Positions 1 to 5,844 of a stretch of 8,441 nt of DNA are shown here, piece after piece. The notes beneath the pieces are model-generated. The model worked only from the letters and a program-made list of their open reading frames with translations. It ran no database searches and had not been told where the DNA came from. The translations under genes and the position numbers were made by a program. Position 1 is the stretch's first letter; each line of letters opens with the position of its first letter. Origin of the DNA: Bacillota bacterium (GTDB lineage Bacteria > Bacillota > Clostridia > Christensenellales > Aristaeellaceae). The DNA lies in contig JAEWNM010000318.1 in the NCBI GenBank assembly GCA_023392755.1, positions 1 to 8,441 on the forward strand. Reading direction: 5' to 3'.

Positions 1-425
1 CGGCTGACGGCGTACCCCGTAAGTCCAATCCCGCAAAGCAGTATGCCGGAGCCGGATACAGGCGAAAATCCGCCCGTTATCAGTTGCATCCACAAAGGAA
101 CCGGCTGGATCATGTTGTGGTCCAGCTGTCCCCGGCCAATGGTACGGCTGATCTGCCCTGCGTTGTACCCGATAAAGAAAAGCGAAAACAATCCGTCACC
201 CAGCATGGCGTAACCAAGCATGAAAAGAAGCTGGTCTTGCGTCATGCCGCCAATGCCGCCAAACCGCCGGGCCAGCACGAACACCCCGGCCATGGCCGCC
301 CCGGTGCTGACCAAGTCCGTAGCAATCTGCAAAAGGCAGTACTTTGTATCCCGCAAAAACCACATCAGGTCCATTTTCCCGTAGGTTCTGTACAGGCGAA
401 AAAGCATCTTCACCTTATCCGCCAT
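1..425 (-). CDS. ABC-2 (DUF990-type) transporter permease, partial
   Basis: This is the N-terminal 141 residues of an integral membrane protein that runs off the left edge. The start is the ATG at 425, preceded by GGAGAGG about 10 nt upstream, and the frame stays open to base 1. Hydrophobic stretches alternate with short loops. The segment containing GRGQLDHNMIQPVPLWMQL matches the 'I-x-x-G-x-L-D-x-x-L-x-x-P' pattern of the DUF990/ABC2_membrane_6 permeases. These pair as two different permeases with one ATPase to form an exporter of mostly unknown substrate. It overlaps the preceding permease by 11 nt (415-425), so the two are translationally coupled. The ATP-binding subunit is not in view and probably lies further left. 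Family assignment rests on pattern recognition; the substrate is unknown. Confidence 0.8.
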   Translation of the reverse strand, partial: MADKVKMLFRLYRTYGKMDLMWFLRDTKYCLLQIATDLVSTGAAMAGVFVLARRFGGIGGMTQDQLLFMLGYAMLGDGLFSLFFIGYNAGQISRTIGRGQLDHNMIQPVPLWMQLITGGFSPVSGSGILLCGIGLTGYAVS

Positions 426-1227
426 AAGAAATCATCCTCTCCTCACTTTTTCTGAAGATATACCGGGCCAAAGGCCACAAAACCAGATTCCATGCCGCCT
501 GCAGCGCCAAAAGCTTAAGCGGCTCCCCCTGGCCCACATACAGGGTCAGCGGCGCATGGGCAATGGAGCCCATGGGCAAAAGCGCAAGGATGTGCGCAAT
601 GGATGGGGGCATCAGGGAGAAAGGTATCAGCGCCCCGGAAAAAAGGGCAAACAGTGCCTCCCGCACTTGGGTTACCGCCCAGCAGCCGTTTTTCATGCGC
701 ATGGCCAGGGAGGCAAACAAAAAATCCAGCGCAAACCCCAAGGATGCGCTCATCGCCAGGCTGACCAGGGAAAGCAAGCCGCCAAGCGCGCTATAGGGCA
801 GGGGGTTGATGCCCATCAGGGGTGAGATAAGCCACAGCGGCAGCCCATACAGCATGAATACAGGCACCCACCAGCGGCCTATGGTTTCCGCCGTCAAACT
901 TCTCAACACCGGCATGGGCCGTGTGTACCTGCCGATGATAGACCCTTCCCACAGCGCGGAGGTAGCAGGTGTAATGATATCCAGCTGTTGGCGCAGGACC
1001 GATGCCATCAACGTATAGGTGAGCAGCCGCGGCAAATCCATGCCGCCCAGATCAGCGCCCTCCGCCGCCAGGGAACGCCAGATCAGCGTCAGCATCAAAA
1101 ACTGCAAAAAGCGCAGCGCGTATTCTCCCATAACCTGGAACAGGTTCCCGTCAAACACCTGCCGGGCGGATAAACCTGCCACGGCACGGAAGCCTTTCCA
1201 TAGGGGGCATTTTTCCACAGGTTGCAT
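415..1227 (-). CDS. ABC-2 (DUF990-type) transporter permease
   Basis: A complete 270-residue membrane protein, the usual length for DUF990-type ABC-2 permeases. About six hydrophobic segments are visible, at roughly residues 30-52, 68-85, 117-137, 143-175, 187-215 and 235-255. The stretch LWEGSIIGRYTRPMPVLRSL is the family's cytoplasmic loop (basic residues plus a Pro after a Gly-rich turn). The ATG at 1227 is preceded by AAAGGA with a 9-nt gap. Its stop overlaps the start of the next permease, so this is the first gene of a two-permease exporter operon. The 28 nt between the upstream terminator and this ATG hold only the ribosome binding site. Transcription must therefore come through that terminator, probably from the promoter at 1511-1539. 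It is likely part of an efflux-type transporter; the cargo is unknown. Confidence 0.82.
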   Translation of the reverse strand: MQPVEKCPLWKGFRAVAGLSARQVFDGNLFQVMGEYALRFLQFLMLTLIWRSLAAEGADLGGMDLPRLLTYTLMASVLRQQLDIITPATSALWEGSIIGRYTRPMPVLRSLTAETIGRWWVPVFMLYGLPLWLISPLMGINPLPYSALGGLLSLVSLAMSASLGFALDFLFASLAMRMKNGCWAVTQVREALFALFSGALIPFSLMPPSIAHILALLPMGSIAHAPLTLYVGQGEPLKLLALQAAWNLVLWPLARYIFRKSEERMISYGG

Positions 1228-1256
1228 TCAAACCATTCCTTTACATAAAAGAATAC

Positions 1257-1290
1257 AAAAAAACCGGGCGCGGCGTCAGCCGCTCCCGGT
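1257..1290 (-). terminator. Intrinsic terminator or attenuator ahead of the ABC permease operon
   Basis: On the minus strand a 12-bp stem with one mismatch (ACCGGGAGCGGC pairing with GCCGCGCCCGGT) closes a 4-nt TGAC loop and is followed by a run of T. This is a textbook Rho-independent terminator. It lies 26 nt after the stop of the 52-codon ORF and just before the ABC permease ribosome binding site. It can end the small-ORF transcript and at the same time control read-through into the transporter genes. Confidence 0.85.
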
Positions 1291-1315
1291 AATCAGGCGT
1301 TATCAGCCATCCTCC

Positions 1316-1474
1316 CTATAGGGGGAAGGCAGCAAAAACACCGGCAGGGAAGCGCATATCTGGCCGCAAAAGGGTATACGAATGCACGGACAGGGCCAGA
1401 TTACTTGTCTGAACTGCCACTTCGCCAATGTTCTGCCATACCATGGAATCTTTCATGGTCTCTTTGCGGATCAT
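1316..1474 (-). CDS. 52-aa small ORF, unknown; possible leader peptide of the ABC operon
   Basis: A 52-codon frame from ATG at 1474 to TAG at 1316-1318. Support comes from a strong ribosome binding site (AAGGGGGTGA, about 5 nt before the ATG), a near-consensus promoter 37 nt upstream and a terminator 26 nt downstream. The product starts MIRKETMKDS, is mildly amphipathic in the middle and ends hydrophobic (GVFAAFPL). It has no signal peptide, Cys motif or convincing membrane helix, and I do not recognise a family. It could be a stand-alone small protein. Given the terminator and the adjacent exporter, it could instead be a cis-acting leader in the manner of the 54-codon bmrB leader before bmrCD in Bacillus subtilis. 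Codons 41-45 (RFPAG) can pair with the 5' arm of the terminator, which suits the leader model. That it is translated is likely; its role is inferred. Confidence 0.6.
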   Translation of the reverse strand: MIRKETMKDSMVWQNIGEVAVQTSNLALSVHSYTLLRPDMRFPAGVFAAFPL

Positions 1475-1510
1475 GCGCCTCACCCCCTTGCCGTCTTTTT
1501 TACAGTGGAT

Positions 1511-1539
1511 ACTATATCATCGCACCCAATACTTGTCAA
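1511..1539 (-). promoter_or_regulatory. Sigma-A promoter for the small ORF and ABC permeases
   Basis: The minus strand shows TTGACA (1539-1534), a 17-nt spacer and TATAGT (1516-1511). This is a perfect -35 and a 5-of-6 -10. Transcription should start near 1504, giving a roughly 30-nt 5' UTR before the 52-codon ORF. No other promoter is apparent before the permease genes. Confidence 0.85.
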
Positions 1540-1559
1540 GCCCGCTTTTCACGCCAGCC

Positions 1560-1611
1560 TTTTCCGCAAATAGGCCGTCCGCGACGGCTGACAGGCCCGG
1601 CATGCGGAAAA
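1560..1611. repeat. 52-bp composite palindrome (nested hairpins)
   Basis: Outer arms TTTTCCGCA (1560-1568) and TGCGGAAAA (1603-1611) are a perfect 9-bp inverted repeat. Inside them, GCCGTC (1574-1579) and GACGGC (1583-1588) form a second perfect hairpin with a 3-nt loop. It lies between the ComFB-gene terminator and the -35 box of the small-ORF promoter, about 20 bp upstream of that box. There is no T-run on either side, so it is not an intrinsic terminator. It may be a regulator-binding palindrome, a processed RNA structure or a remnant element. Confidence 0.6.
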
Positions 1612-1619
1612 TACCCACT

Positions 1620-1659
1620 AAAAAAGCCCCGCTTCCACTTAAAAGAGGAGCTTTGGGGC
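1620..1659 (-). terminator. Terminator of the ComFB-family gene
   Basis: On the minus strand, GCCCC (then a TTT-side bulge) plus GCTCC pairs with GGAAGC followed by GGGGC, and a T6 run follows. It starts 25 nt after the ComFB stop codon. The 3' arm plus T-run (1632-1620) is also the exact complement of a 13-nt element in this gene's 5' UTR at 2051-2063. Confidence 0.78.
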
Positions 1660-1684
1660 AATAGAATGAAAAAATCCGTGGCTG

Positions 1685-1990
1685 TCACCGGGGAAGCGCG
1701 GTCTGCTGTTCCTCCTCATGGCGCGGACATTTGTTGATCACCGCAATAGCGTTCATAATGGTCATAACGACATCCGCCTGAAGCTGGGCCTTCATCGCGT
1801 CATAGCGCGAGTATACCTCGCCGTTGACGCTGACGATATACTTGGGCCGCAGGTTGTTAAGTGCCAGGGCCATAACGTCCGCACGGCACCGCTCACAGCG
1901 GCAGACCGACTCGCTGCGCATATATTCATCCAGCCTGCTATCAACCAATTCCTCCATCAAATTCCTTGGCATTATTCTGTCCTCTACCAT
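1685..1990 (-). CDS. ComFB family protein (late competence development)
   Basis: A 101-residue ComFB-domain protein. The conserved block begins NLMEELVDSRLDEYM (about residues 10-24), followed by the cysteine cluster CRCERCRADV (30-39) and the ALNNLRPKYIV stretch (43-53) typical of the family. The C-terminal helix ends in CPRH. In Bacillus subtilis comFB sits between comFA and comFC, but here it stands alone, without com genes, under its own promoter and terminator. The biochemical role is poorly defined; ComFB proteins in cyanobacteria have been reported to bind cyclic dinucleotides. I chose ATG 1990 because GGGGGAGGG sits 7 nt upstream. A GTG at 2017 would add nine residues but has no ribosome binding site. 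The three-Cys cluster could bind metal, which is inference. Confidence 0.88.
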   Translation of the reverse strand: MVEDRIMPRNLMEELVDSRLDEYMRSESVCRCERCRADVMALALNNLRPKYIVSVNGEVYSRYDAMKAQLQADVVMTIMNAIAVINKCPRHEEEQQTALPR

Positions 1991-2109
1991 GCATTGTCCC
2001 TCCCCCGTATCCCGCACATCCGCAAATGTGCTTTCACCGCATCAAATAAGGCGGGGCTTTTTTCATTCGCATTAAGAAGATGCATGTGGAAGGATCGCAT
2101 TTTATCTTT
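1991..2109 (-). promoter_or_regulatory. Long 5' UTR of the ComFB-family gene
   Basis: About 119 nt separate the predicted transcription start (near 2109) from the ATG at 1990. The leader holds AAAAAAGCCCCGC (2063-2051), a CACAT/ATGTG hairpin (around 2012-2027) and a GGGGGAGGG ribosome binding site. The CCCC of the first element could pair with the site's G-run. No known riboswitch consensus is recognised. Confidence 0.45.
2051..2063. repeat. 13-bp arm of an inverted repeat flanking the ComFB-family gene
   Basis: GCGGGGCTTTTTT here is the exact reverse complement of AAAAAAGCCCCGC at 1620-1632. The two copies bracket the ComFB gene and its leader (about 444 bp outer to outer). The left copy is the 3' half of the gene's terminator and the right copy lies in its 5' UTR. 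On the plus strand the right copy follows a short CCGC/GCGG stem (2039-2054), so it may also act as a weak terminator for antisense transcription. Confidence 0.6.
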
Positions 2110-2115
2110 GGATTT

Positions 2116-2144
2116 ATTTTACCATCATTTCCAGCCTATGTAAA
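2116..2144 (-). promoter_or_regulatory. Extended -10 promoter for the ComFB-family gene
   Basis: The minus strand shows TTTACA (2144-2139), a 17-nt spacer and TAAAAT (2121-2116), each 5 of 6 to consensus. A TG dinucleotide at the extended -10 position gives TGGTAAAAT. It begins 19 nt after the rsfS stop codon, so the ComFB gene has its own transcription start although it is co-oriented with the nadD-rsfS operon. Confidence 0.75.
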
Positions 2145-2162
2145 TCCATGCGCGGAAATTTT

Positions 2163-2525
2163 TCATGTGTCTTCCTGCTCAAAAGGCAAGGCCATGCGGT
2201 TGCCGCCGTCCTCCCAGAGCCGTTCCAGGTTGTAGAACACCCTTTCCTCCTGGTGGAAAATATGCACCATCACCGTGCTGTAATCCATCACGATCCAGCG
2301 GCCCTCGTTATGGCCTTCCTTCCGGCGCAGAGTGGCGCCCATTTCCGCCAGGCGGTCATCCACTTCTTCCGCCAACGCTTTTACCTGTATGGCTGAGCGA
2401 CCGGTGGCGATCACCAGATAATCGGTGATAACGGTCAAATGCCCAACCTCCAGCACCACAATGTCCCGCGCCTTCTTGTCATACAGTATTTCCGCCACCT
2501 TCAGCGCCAGTGTCCCTTCCGTCAT
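2163..2525 (-). CDS. rsfS: Ribosome silencing factor RsfS
   Basis: A 120-residue RsfS/Iojap-family protein of normal length. RsfS binds ribosomal protein uL14 on the free 50S subunit and blocks subunit joining, lowering translation under nutrient limitation. Family motifs are visible: TDYLVIATGRS (residues 34-44), the EGRWIVMDYSTVMVHIF block (74-90) and YNLERLW (98-104). The ATG at 2525 follows AAGGAGG with a 7-nt spacer. It lies 18 nt after the nadD-yqeK fusion, the standard Firmicute operon order in which NAD synthesis and RsfS are co-transcribed. No terminator is seen after it; the next promoter, for the ComFB gene, starts 19 nt downstream, so some read-through is possible. Confidence 0.95.
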   Translation of the reverse strand: MTEGTLALKVAEILYDKKARDIVVLEVGHLTVITDYLVIATGRSAIQVKALAEEVDDRLAEMGATLRRKEGHNEGRWIVMDYSTVMVHIFHQEERVFYNLERLWEDGGNRMALPFEQEDT

Positions 2526-2543
2526 GCGGTTTCCTCCTTGGTA

Positions 2544-3740
2544 TCATTTACGCTCATTCTCTATCGACTCCCTCAGCCATTGCATGGTATATACGGTGGC
2601 GGGATGCAGCGTCTTACCCCGCGCCTCCACATAGCTCGCTGTTTTTTCCAGGGACAGGAGCACCGCCCCCTTCAGATTGGTTTCCGACAGGCGGCGCATC
2701 TCATGCAGCCCAGGATAGTTTTCCCGCCCGGGTTCAATCTTATCCGCCAGGTATACGATCATATCCAGCCGCGTCATAGGCACGTTCCCAAGGGTATGGC
2801 AGGCGATAGCGGAAAGCACCTGTTCATCCGTAACGCCAAACGTGTGGCGCGCCATGTGCGCGCCCACAGCCGCGTGGAGCAGCGACCCGCTGGCATATAT
2901 GGAGGGGTCCGCCTCCAAACCGTGCTCCCTGGCGTATGCCTGCATGAGGGGAAGGTCCATCCCTTTGGCGCAATCGTGCATGAGCCCGGCCACGGCGGCC
3001 TTTTCCGCATCCTCGCCGTGTATCCGCGCCAGCTGCCGGGCCGCATAAGCCACACACAGCGTATGGGAAAAACGCTGAAGGCTCATGGACGTTGCCAGCC
3101 TGTCCAGCTTGCCGGCAAAACCGGGCGGGCTTCCGTTCACGCCATACAGGCCCATCACCCGGATATATTCCGTTACCGCCGGGTGCAGGTCTTCCGGCTC
3201 CTCCCCCATGGCAAGCCTTTCCCTGATCATGGTGGAGGATGCGTCCCCCGCAGCCGTATGCAGAAACGTGAACCGTGCGCCGCGCCGCGCAAGCTCCTCC
3301 CGCGCGGCCTGCGCCATAGCGCCCGCCTGCGTACCGGAACGGGGACAAACCAGGAACCGGCACATTTGAAACACCTGTTCCGGCTCACGCCAATGGACAA
3401 GCTCGTACAGCGTATCCTCACCGATAATATAGTAAAATTCCGCCCAGGGCATTTGACTGCGGAGCAGTTTCAGCGTATCCACCGTATAAACTGTGCCGCT
3501 TCTGTTCATTTCTATATCCGAGGGGAAAAAACCTGCCTCCTGTGCAAGCGCCAGCCGCACCATCATAAGCCGAGCGCCGGCGGGTGCCAGACCATCCCTT
3601 TTGTGGGGCGGGTTTCCCGTAGGCAAAAAAAGCACCCTGTCAAGCGCCGCTTCCCCCATGGCTTTCCTTGCCACAGCCACATGCGCCAGATGAATGGGGT
3701 TGAACGATCCCCCCATCAAGCCGATCCGCTCCGGTTTCAA
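2544..3740 (-). CDS. nadD: NadD-YqeK fusion: nicotinate-nucleotide adenylyltransferase with HD-domain Ap4A hydrolase
   Basis: A 398-residue two-domain protein. Residues about 4-195 are NadD, which makes deamido-NAD from nicotinate mononucleotide and ATP. They carry the nucleotidyltransferase motif GGSFNPIHLAH (10-20) and the C-terminal SSTMIRER (168-175). Residues about 210-395 are a YqeK-type HD domain, a symmetrical diadenosine tetraphosphate hydrolase. The metal ligands appear intact: H226, H255-D256, H289, H315 and D333 in YLADKIEPGR. In many Firmicutes these are adjacent separate genes; here they are one chain with a short linker (GVNGSPPGF). I chose TTG 3740 because AAGGGGG lies 7 nt upstream. 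An in-frame ATG at 3764 would add eight residues, but it has no good ribosome binding site and overlaps a TATAAT box. Function is secure; the start is less so. Confidence 0.93.
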   Translation of the reverse strand: MKPERIGLMGGSFNPIHLAHVAVARKAMGEAALDRVLFLPTGNPPHKRDGLAPAGARLMMVRLALAQEAGFFPSDIEMNRSGTVYTVDTLKLLRSQMPWAEFYYIIGEDTLYELVHWREPEQVFQMCRFLVCPRSGTQAGAMAQAAREELARRGARFTFLHTAAGDASSTMIRERLAMGEEPEDLHPAVTEYIRVMGLYGVNGSPPGFAGKLDRLATSMSLQRFSHTLCVAYAARQLARIHGEDAEKAAVAGLMHDCAKGMDLPLMQAYAREHGLEADPSIYASGSLLHAAVGAHMARHTFGVTDEQVLSAIACHTLGNVPMTRLDMIVYLADKIEPGRENYPGLHEMRRLSETNLKGAVLLSLEKTASYVEARGKTLHPATVYTMQWLRESIENERK

Positions 3741-3762
3741 CCAAGCGCCCCCTTCCCTTTTC

Positions 3763-3791
3763 ATTATACCCTATGGAAGCCGGATGGAAAA
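3763..3791 (-). promoter_or_regulatory. Probable promoter of the nadD-yqeK / rsfS operon
   Basis: A perfect TATAAT (3768-3763, minus strand) lies in the 87-nt gap between divergent genes. The -35 at the 17-nt spacing is poor (TTTTCC, 3791-3786). The predicted start near 3756 falls downstream of the ATG at 3764, which supports initiation at TTG 3740. Confidence 0.5.
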
Positions 3792-3827
3792 GGTCCGCAG
3801 GGAGAAAAAACGAAAGGAGCTTGTCCT

Positions 3828-4658
3828 ATGCAGCAATACCTGGAAAAAACACGCCTGGGCGGTACCCTGGATTCCCTGGGCCTGCGCTTTGTCATATTTA
3901 TCTGCTGCATCCTCTGGTTTGTCTTCCTCTGGGGCGTTACCCTTGCCGCCCTGCTGGCAGGCGTCGCCTTTTTCCTGTTGGTGAGTCTGGCCATCCGCCT
4001 GGGCAAACGCAAGACGGTAGCCCGGCGGGAACAGGCGCTGCGCCAGCGCATCGGCGGCGAAATGGCGGTGGAGGCCTTGCCCCTTGCGCCTCCCAGGCAA
4101 GCCCACTTTCAGGCCTCACTGTGGCTCACGCTGGCCCATCCCATCAGGCTGGAACGTATTACGGAGGACGGCGTGCTGTGCCTGCTGGATGGAGAAATCG
4201 TGCTTGTACGCTGCCTGAACCGCCATGCCTCCATCCCCGTCAGTGCACAGGATATTATAGAAGCCCAGCGGGCATGCATCAACCACAGCGCTGTCCGGTG
4301 CGTTCTTTGCGCGGCATCGCCTTTGAGCGGCGCCGCCCAGACCCAGCTTGGCCATGCGGAACCGCCGGTAAAGGTGGTGGGAAAGGAACGCCTGATCCGG
4401 CTGGCCGGAGCCGCTTCCCCGGTCACCGATGATCAGTTGGTCGCCCTGGGAGCCCGCAAAAAACACCATGTAACCCTTGCCGTATGGCTGAACCATATCC
4501 TTGCTCCACACCGTTCAAGGCGGTACCTCTGGTATGGCATGGGCCTGCTTGCGCTTTACTGGATCACACGGCTGCCCTATTATCCCGTTCCCGCCGTGCT
4601 GTGTTTGAGCCTTGCCCTTTTATCCAAACTCCGGCATGCCAAGGAGGACGTCATTTAA
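3828..4658 (+). CDS. Membrane-anchored protein with degenerate Mrr-like (restriction-endonuclease fold) domain
   Basis: A 276-residue protein starting at ATG 3828, with AAAGGAG 8 nt upstream. Two membrane segments lie at residues 21-57 and two more at about 233-267, flanking a soluble domain (about 65-225). That domain reads like the Mrr/NERD-type nuclease core: a strand pair (GVLCLLDGEIVLVRC, 115-129), a conserved-type helix, then CVLCAASPLSGAA (158-170) and VKVVGKERLIRLAG (181-194). These match the 'vlvt.a.fs..A' and 'v.lid...L..l' elements of the fold. The catalytic Q/E-x-K is not evident (VRC-L at 127-130), so it is probably inactive or only structurally related. The frame is open far upstream on the plus strand, but only as antisense to nadD. 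It converges on the cysteine desulfurase gene with overlapping stops. The function is unknown and the fold call tentative. Confidence 0.75.
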   Translation: MQQYLEKTRLGGTLDSLGLRFVIFICCILWFVFLWGVTLAALLAGVAFFLLVSLAIRLGKRKTVARREQALRQRIGGEMAVEALPLAPPRQAHFQASLWLTLAHPIRLERITEDGVLCLLDGEIVLVRCLNRHASIPVSAQDIIEAQRACINHSAVRCVLCAASPLSGAAQTQLGHAEPPVKVVGKERLIRLAGAASPVTDDQLVALGARKKHHVTLAVWLNHILAPHRSRRYLWYGMGLLALYWITRLPYYPVPAVLCLSLALLSKLRHAKEDVI

Positions 4659-5794
4659 TATTTGCCCCTGGCAATCTTCGCCACAGCCGCCGCCAGGTCA
4701 TCCACATGCTGCTCCGTATTGTAGATGCCCACGCTGGCCCGGACAGCGCCTGTATTAATGGTGCCCAGCCAGCCGTGTATGCTGGGCGCGCAGTGCAGCC
4801 CGCCCCGCAGCGCGAATCCCGCCCTGTCAAGGCCGTCCGCCACCTCACCGCTTTCCATACCCCGCACGTTGAAGCTGACGACGCCAACCCGCGGGGCATT
4901 GTCATCCCCATAGACAATGACATTGCCAATCTCCCGCAAATCATCCCGCAGCCTTTGCGCCAGCTGCTCCTCATATTCGCGTATTTCCCACATATGCTTG
5001 GCCGCAAACCTCGCGCCTGCCAGAAGGCCCGCGATCCCCGGCAGGTTCATTGTGCCGCTTTCATATCTGTCTGGCAGGTCTTCCGGCTGCAGCATGCTTT
5101 CCGACCGTGACCCCGTCCCCCCCTCCCTGAAAGGCCTTGGTATCATCCCCTGGTTCAGCAACAGCACACCCGTGCCGTGGGGGCCCAAAAGGCCCTTGTG
5201 CCCCGCCATTGCAACCATGTCCGCGTTCAGCGCCTTCGGGCTTACATCCAGTATGCCTGCCGTCTGGGCCGCGTCCACCAGGCAGGGTATTCCGCTATCC
5301 CGGCATACAAGCCCGAGGCGGCTAACCGGCTGCACCACGCCTGTAACGTTGGAAGCGTGGTTTAATACCACAAGGGCCGTTCTGGGGCCAATCAAGCCTT
5401 GCAGCTGATTCGGCGCGAGCAGCCCGTCCTGCCCCGGCATCAATACCTTCAGCGAAATCATGCCTTGGCGCTCATAGCCGGTCAGCACCCGCATCACGGC
5501 GTTGTGCTCGCTGTAGCTCACAATCACTTCGTCGCCCTGGTGCAGGCTGCCCCTGATGGCCAGGTTCAGGCTATCCGTGCAATTGCTGGTGAAAATCACC
5601 TGTTCCGGCTTTTCCATGCGGAACATTTCCGCCAACTGGTCACGGCAGGCGCGGAGCACGCGGCCGCCGGCCAGCGAGATGCGGTGCCCTGCCCGGCCGG
5701 GGTTCCCGCCGATGCGGTTCAGCGTACCCGCCATGGCCCGGACCACCTGCGGCGGCTTGGGAAAGCTGGTGGCTGCATTATCCAAATAGATCAT
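4655..5794 (-). CDS. Class V aminotransferase, cysteine desulfurase family
   Basis: A 379-residue PLP enzyme of the SufS/CsdA-like cysteine desulfurase group, closest in appearance to the clostridial/enterococcal EF2568-type subfamily (MIYLDNAATSFPKP start). It should remove sulfur (or selenium) from cysteine (selenocysteine) as an enzyme persulfide. Visible features are the PLP-lysine site AGHKGLLGPHG with K200, DAAQ at 174-177 (PLP ring contacts), SEHNA with H97 and the catalytic cysteine in RGGLHCAPS (C335). ATG 5794 has AGAGG 7 nt upstream; a GTG at 5827 would add eleven residues without a ribosome binding site. It is divergent from the DUF3343 Se/S-carrier-like gene, its likely functional partner. 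Its stop overlaps that of the convergent membrane protein gene within TTAA, and no terminator separates them. Confidence 0.93.
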   Translation of the reverse strand: MIYLDNAATSFPKPPQVVRAMAGTLNRIGGNPGRAGHRISLAGGRVLRACRDQLAEMFRMEKPEQVIFTSNCTDSLNLAIRGSLHQGDEVIVSYSEHNAVMRVLTGYERQGMISLKVLMPGQDGLLAPNQLQGLIGPRTALVVLNHASNVTGVVQPVSRLGLVCRDSGIPCLVDAAQTAGILDVSPKALNADMVAMAGHKGLLGPHGTGVLLLNQGMIPRPFREGGTGSRSESMLQPEDLPDRYESGTMNLPGIAGLLAGARFAAKHMWEIREYEEQLAQRLRDDLREIGNVIVYGDDNAPRVGVVSFNVRGMESGEVADGLDRAGFALRGGLHCAPSIHGWLGTINTGAVRASVGIYNTEQHVDDLAAAVAKIARGKY

Positions 5795-5844
5795 CGTCCG
5801 GCCTCTCTTCCCTGGTTTTGCGCGCACACGGTGCTGCTTGACCG

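Noticed and set aside
84..455. Plus-strand open frame opposite the leftmost ABC permease
   Set aside because: It is antisense to a convincing membrane-protein frame, has basic/Pro/His-rich shadow composition and lacks a ribosome binding site.
1238..1246. AUG-UAA minimal start-stop just before the first ABC permease
   Set aside because: It has no ribosome binding site close upstream (the terminator T-run precedes it), so it is probably chance.
2439..4658. Very long plus-strand open frame (739 codons) spanning the nadD region
   Set aside because: Codons before 3828 are antisense to the clearly recognisable NadD-YqeK gene and encode low-complexity His/Arg/Pro-rich sequence. The real gene is the last 276 codons, which start with a good ribosome binding site.
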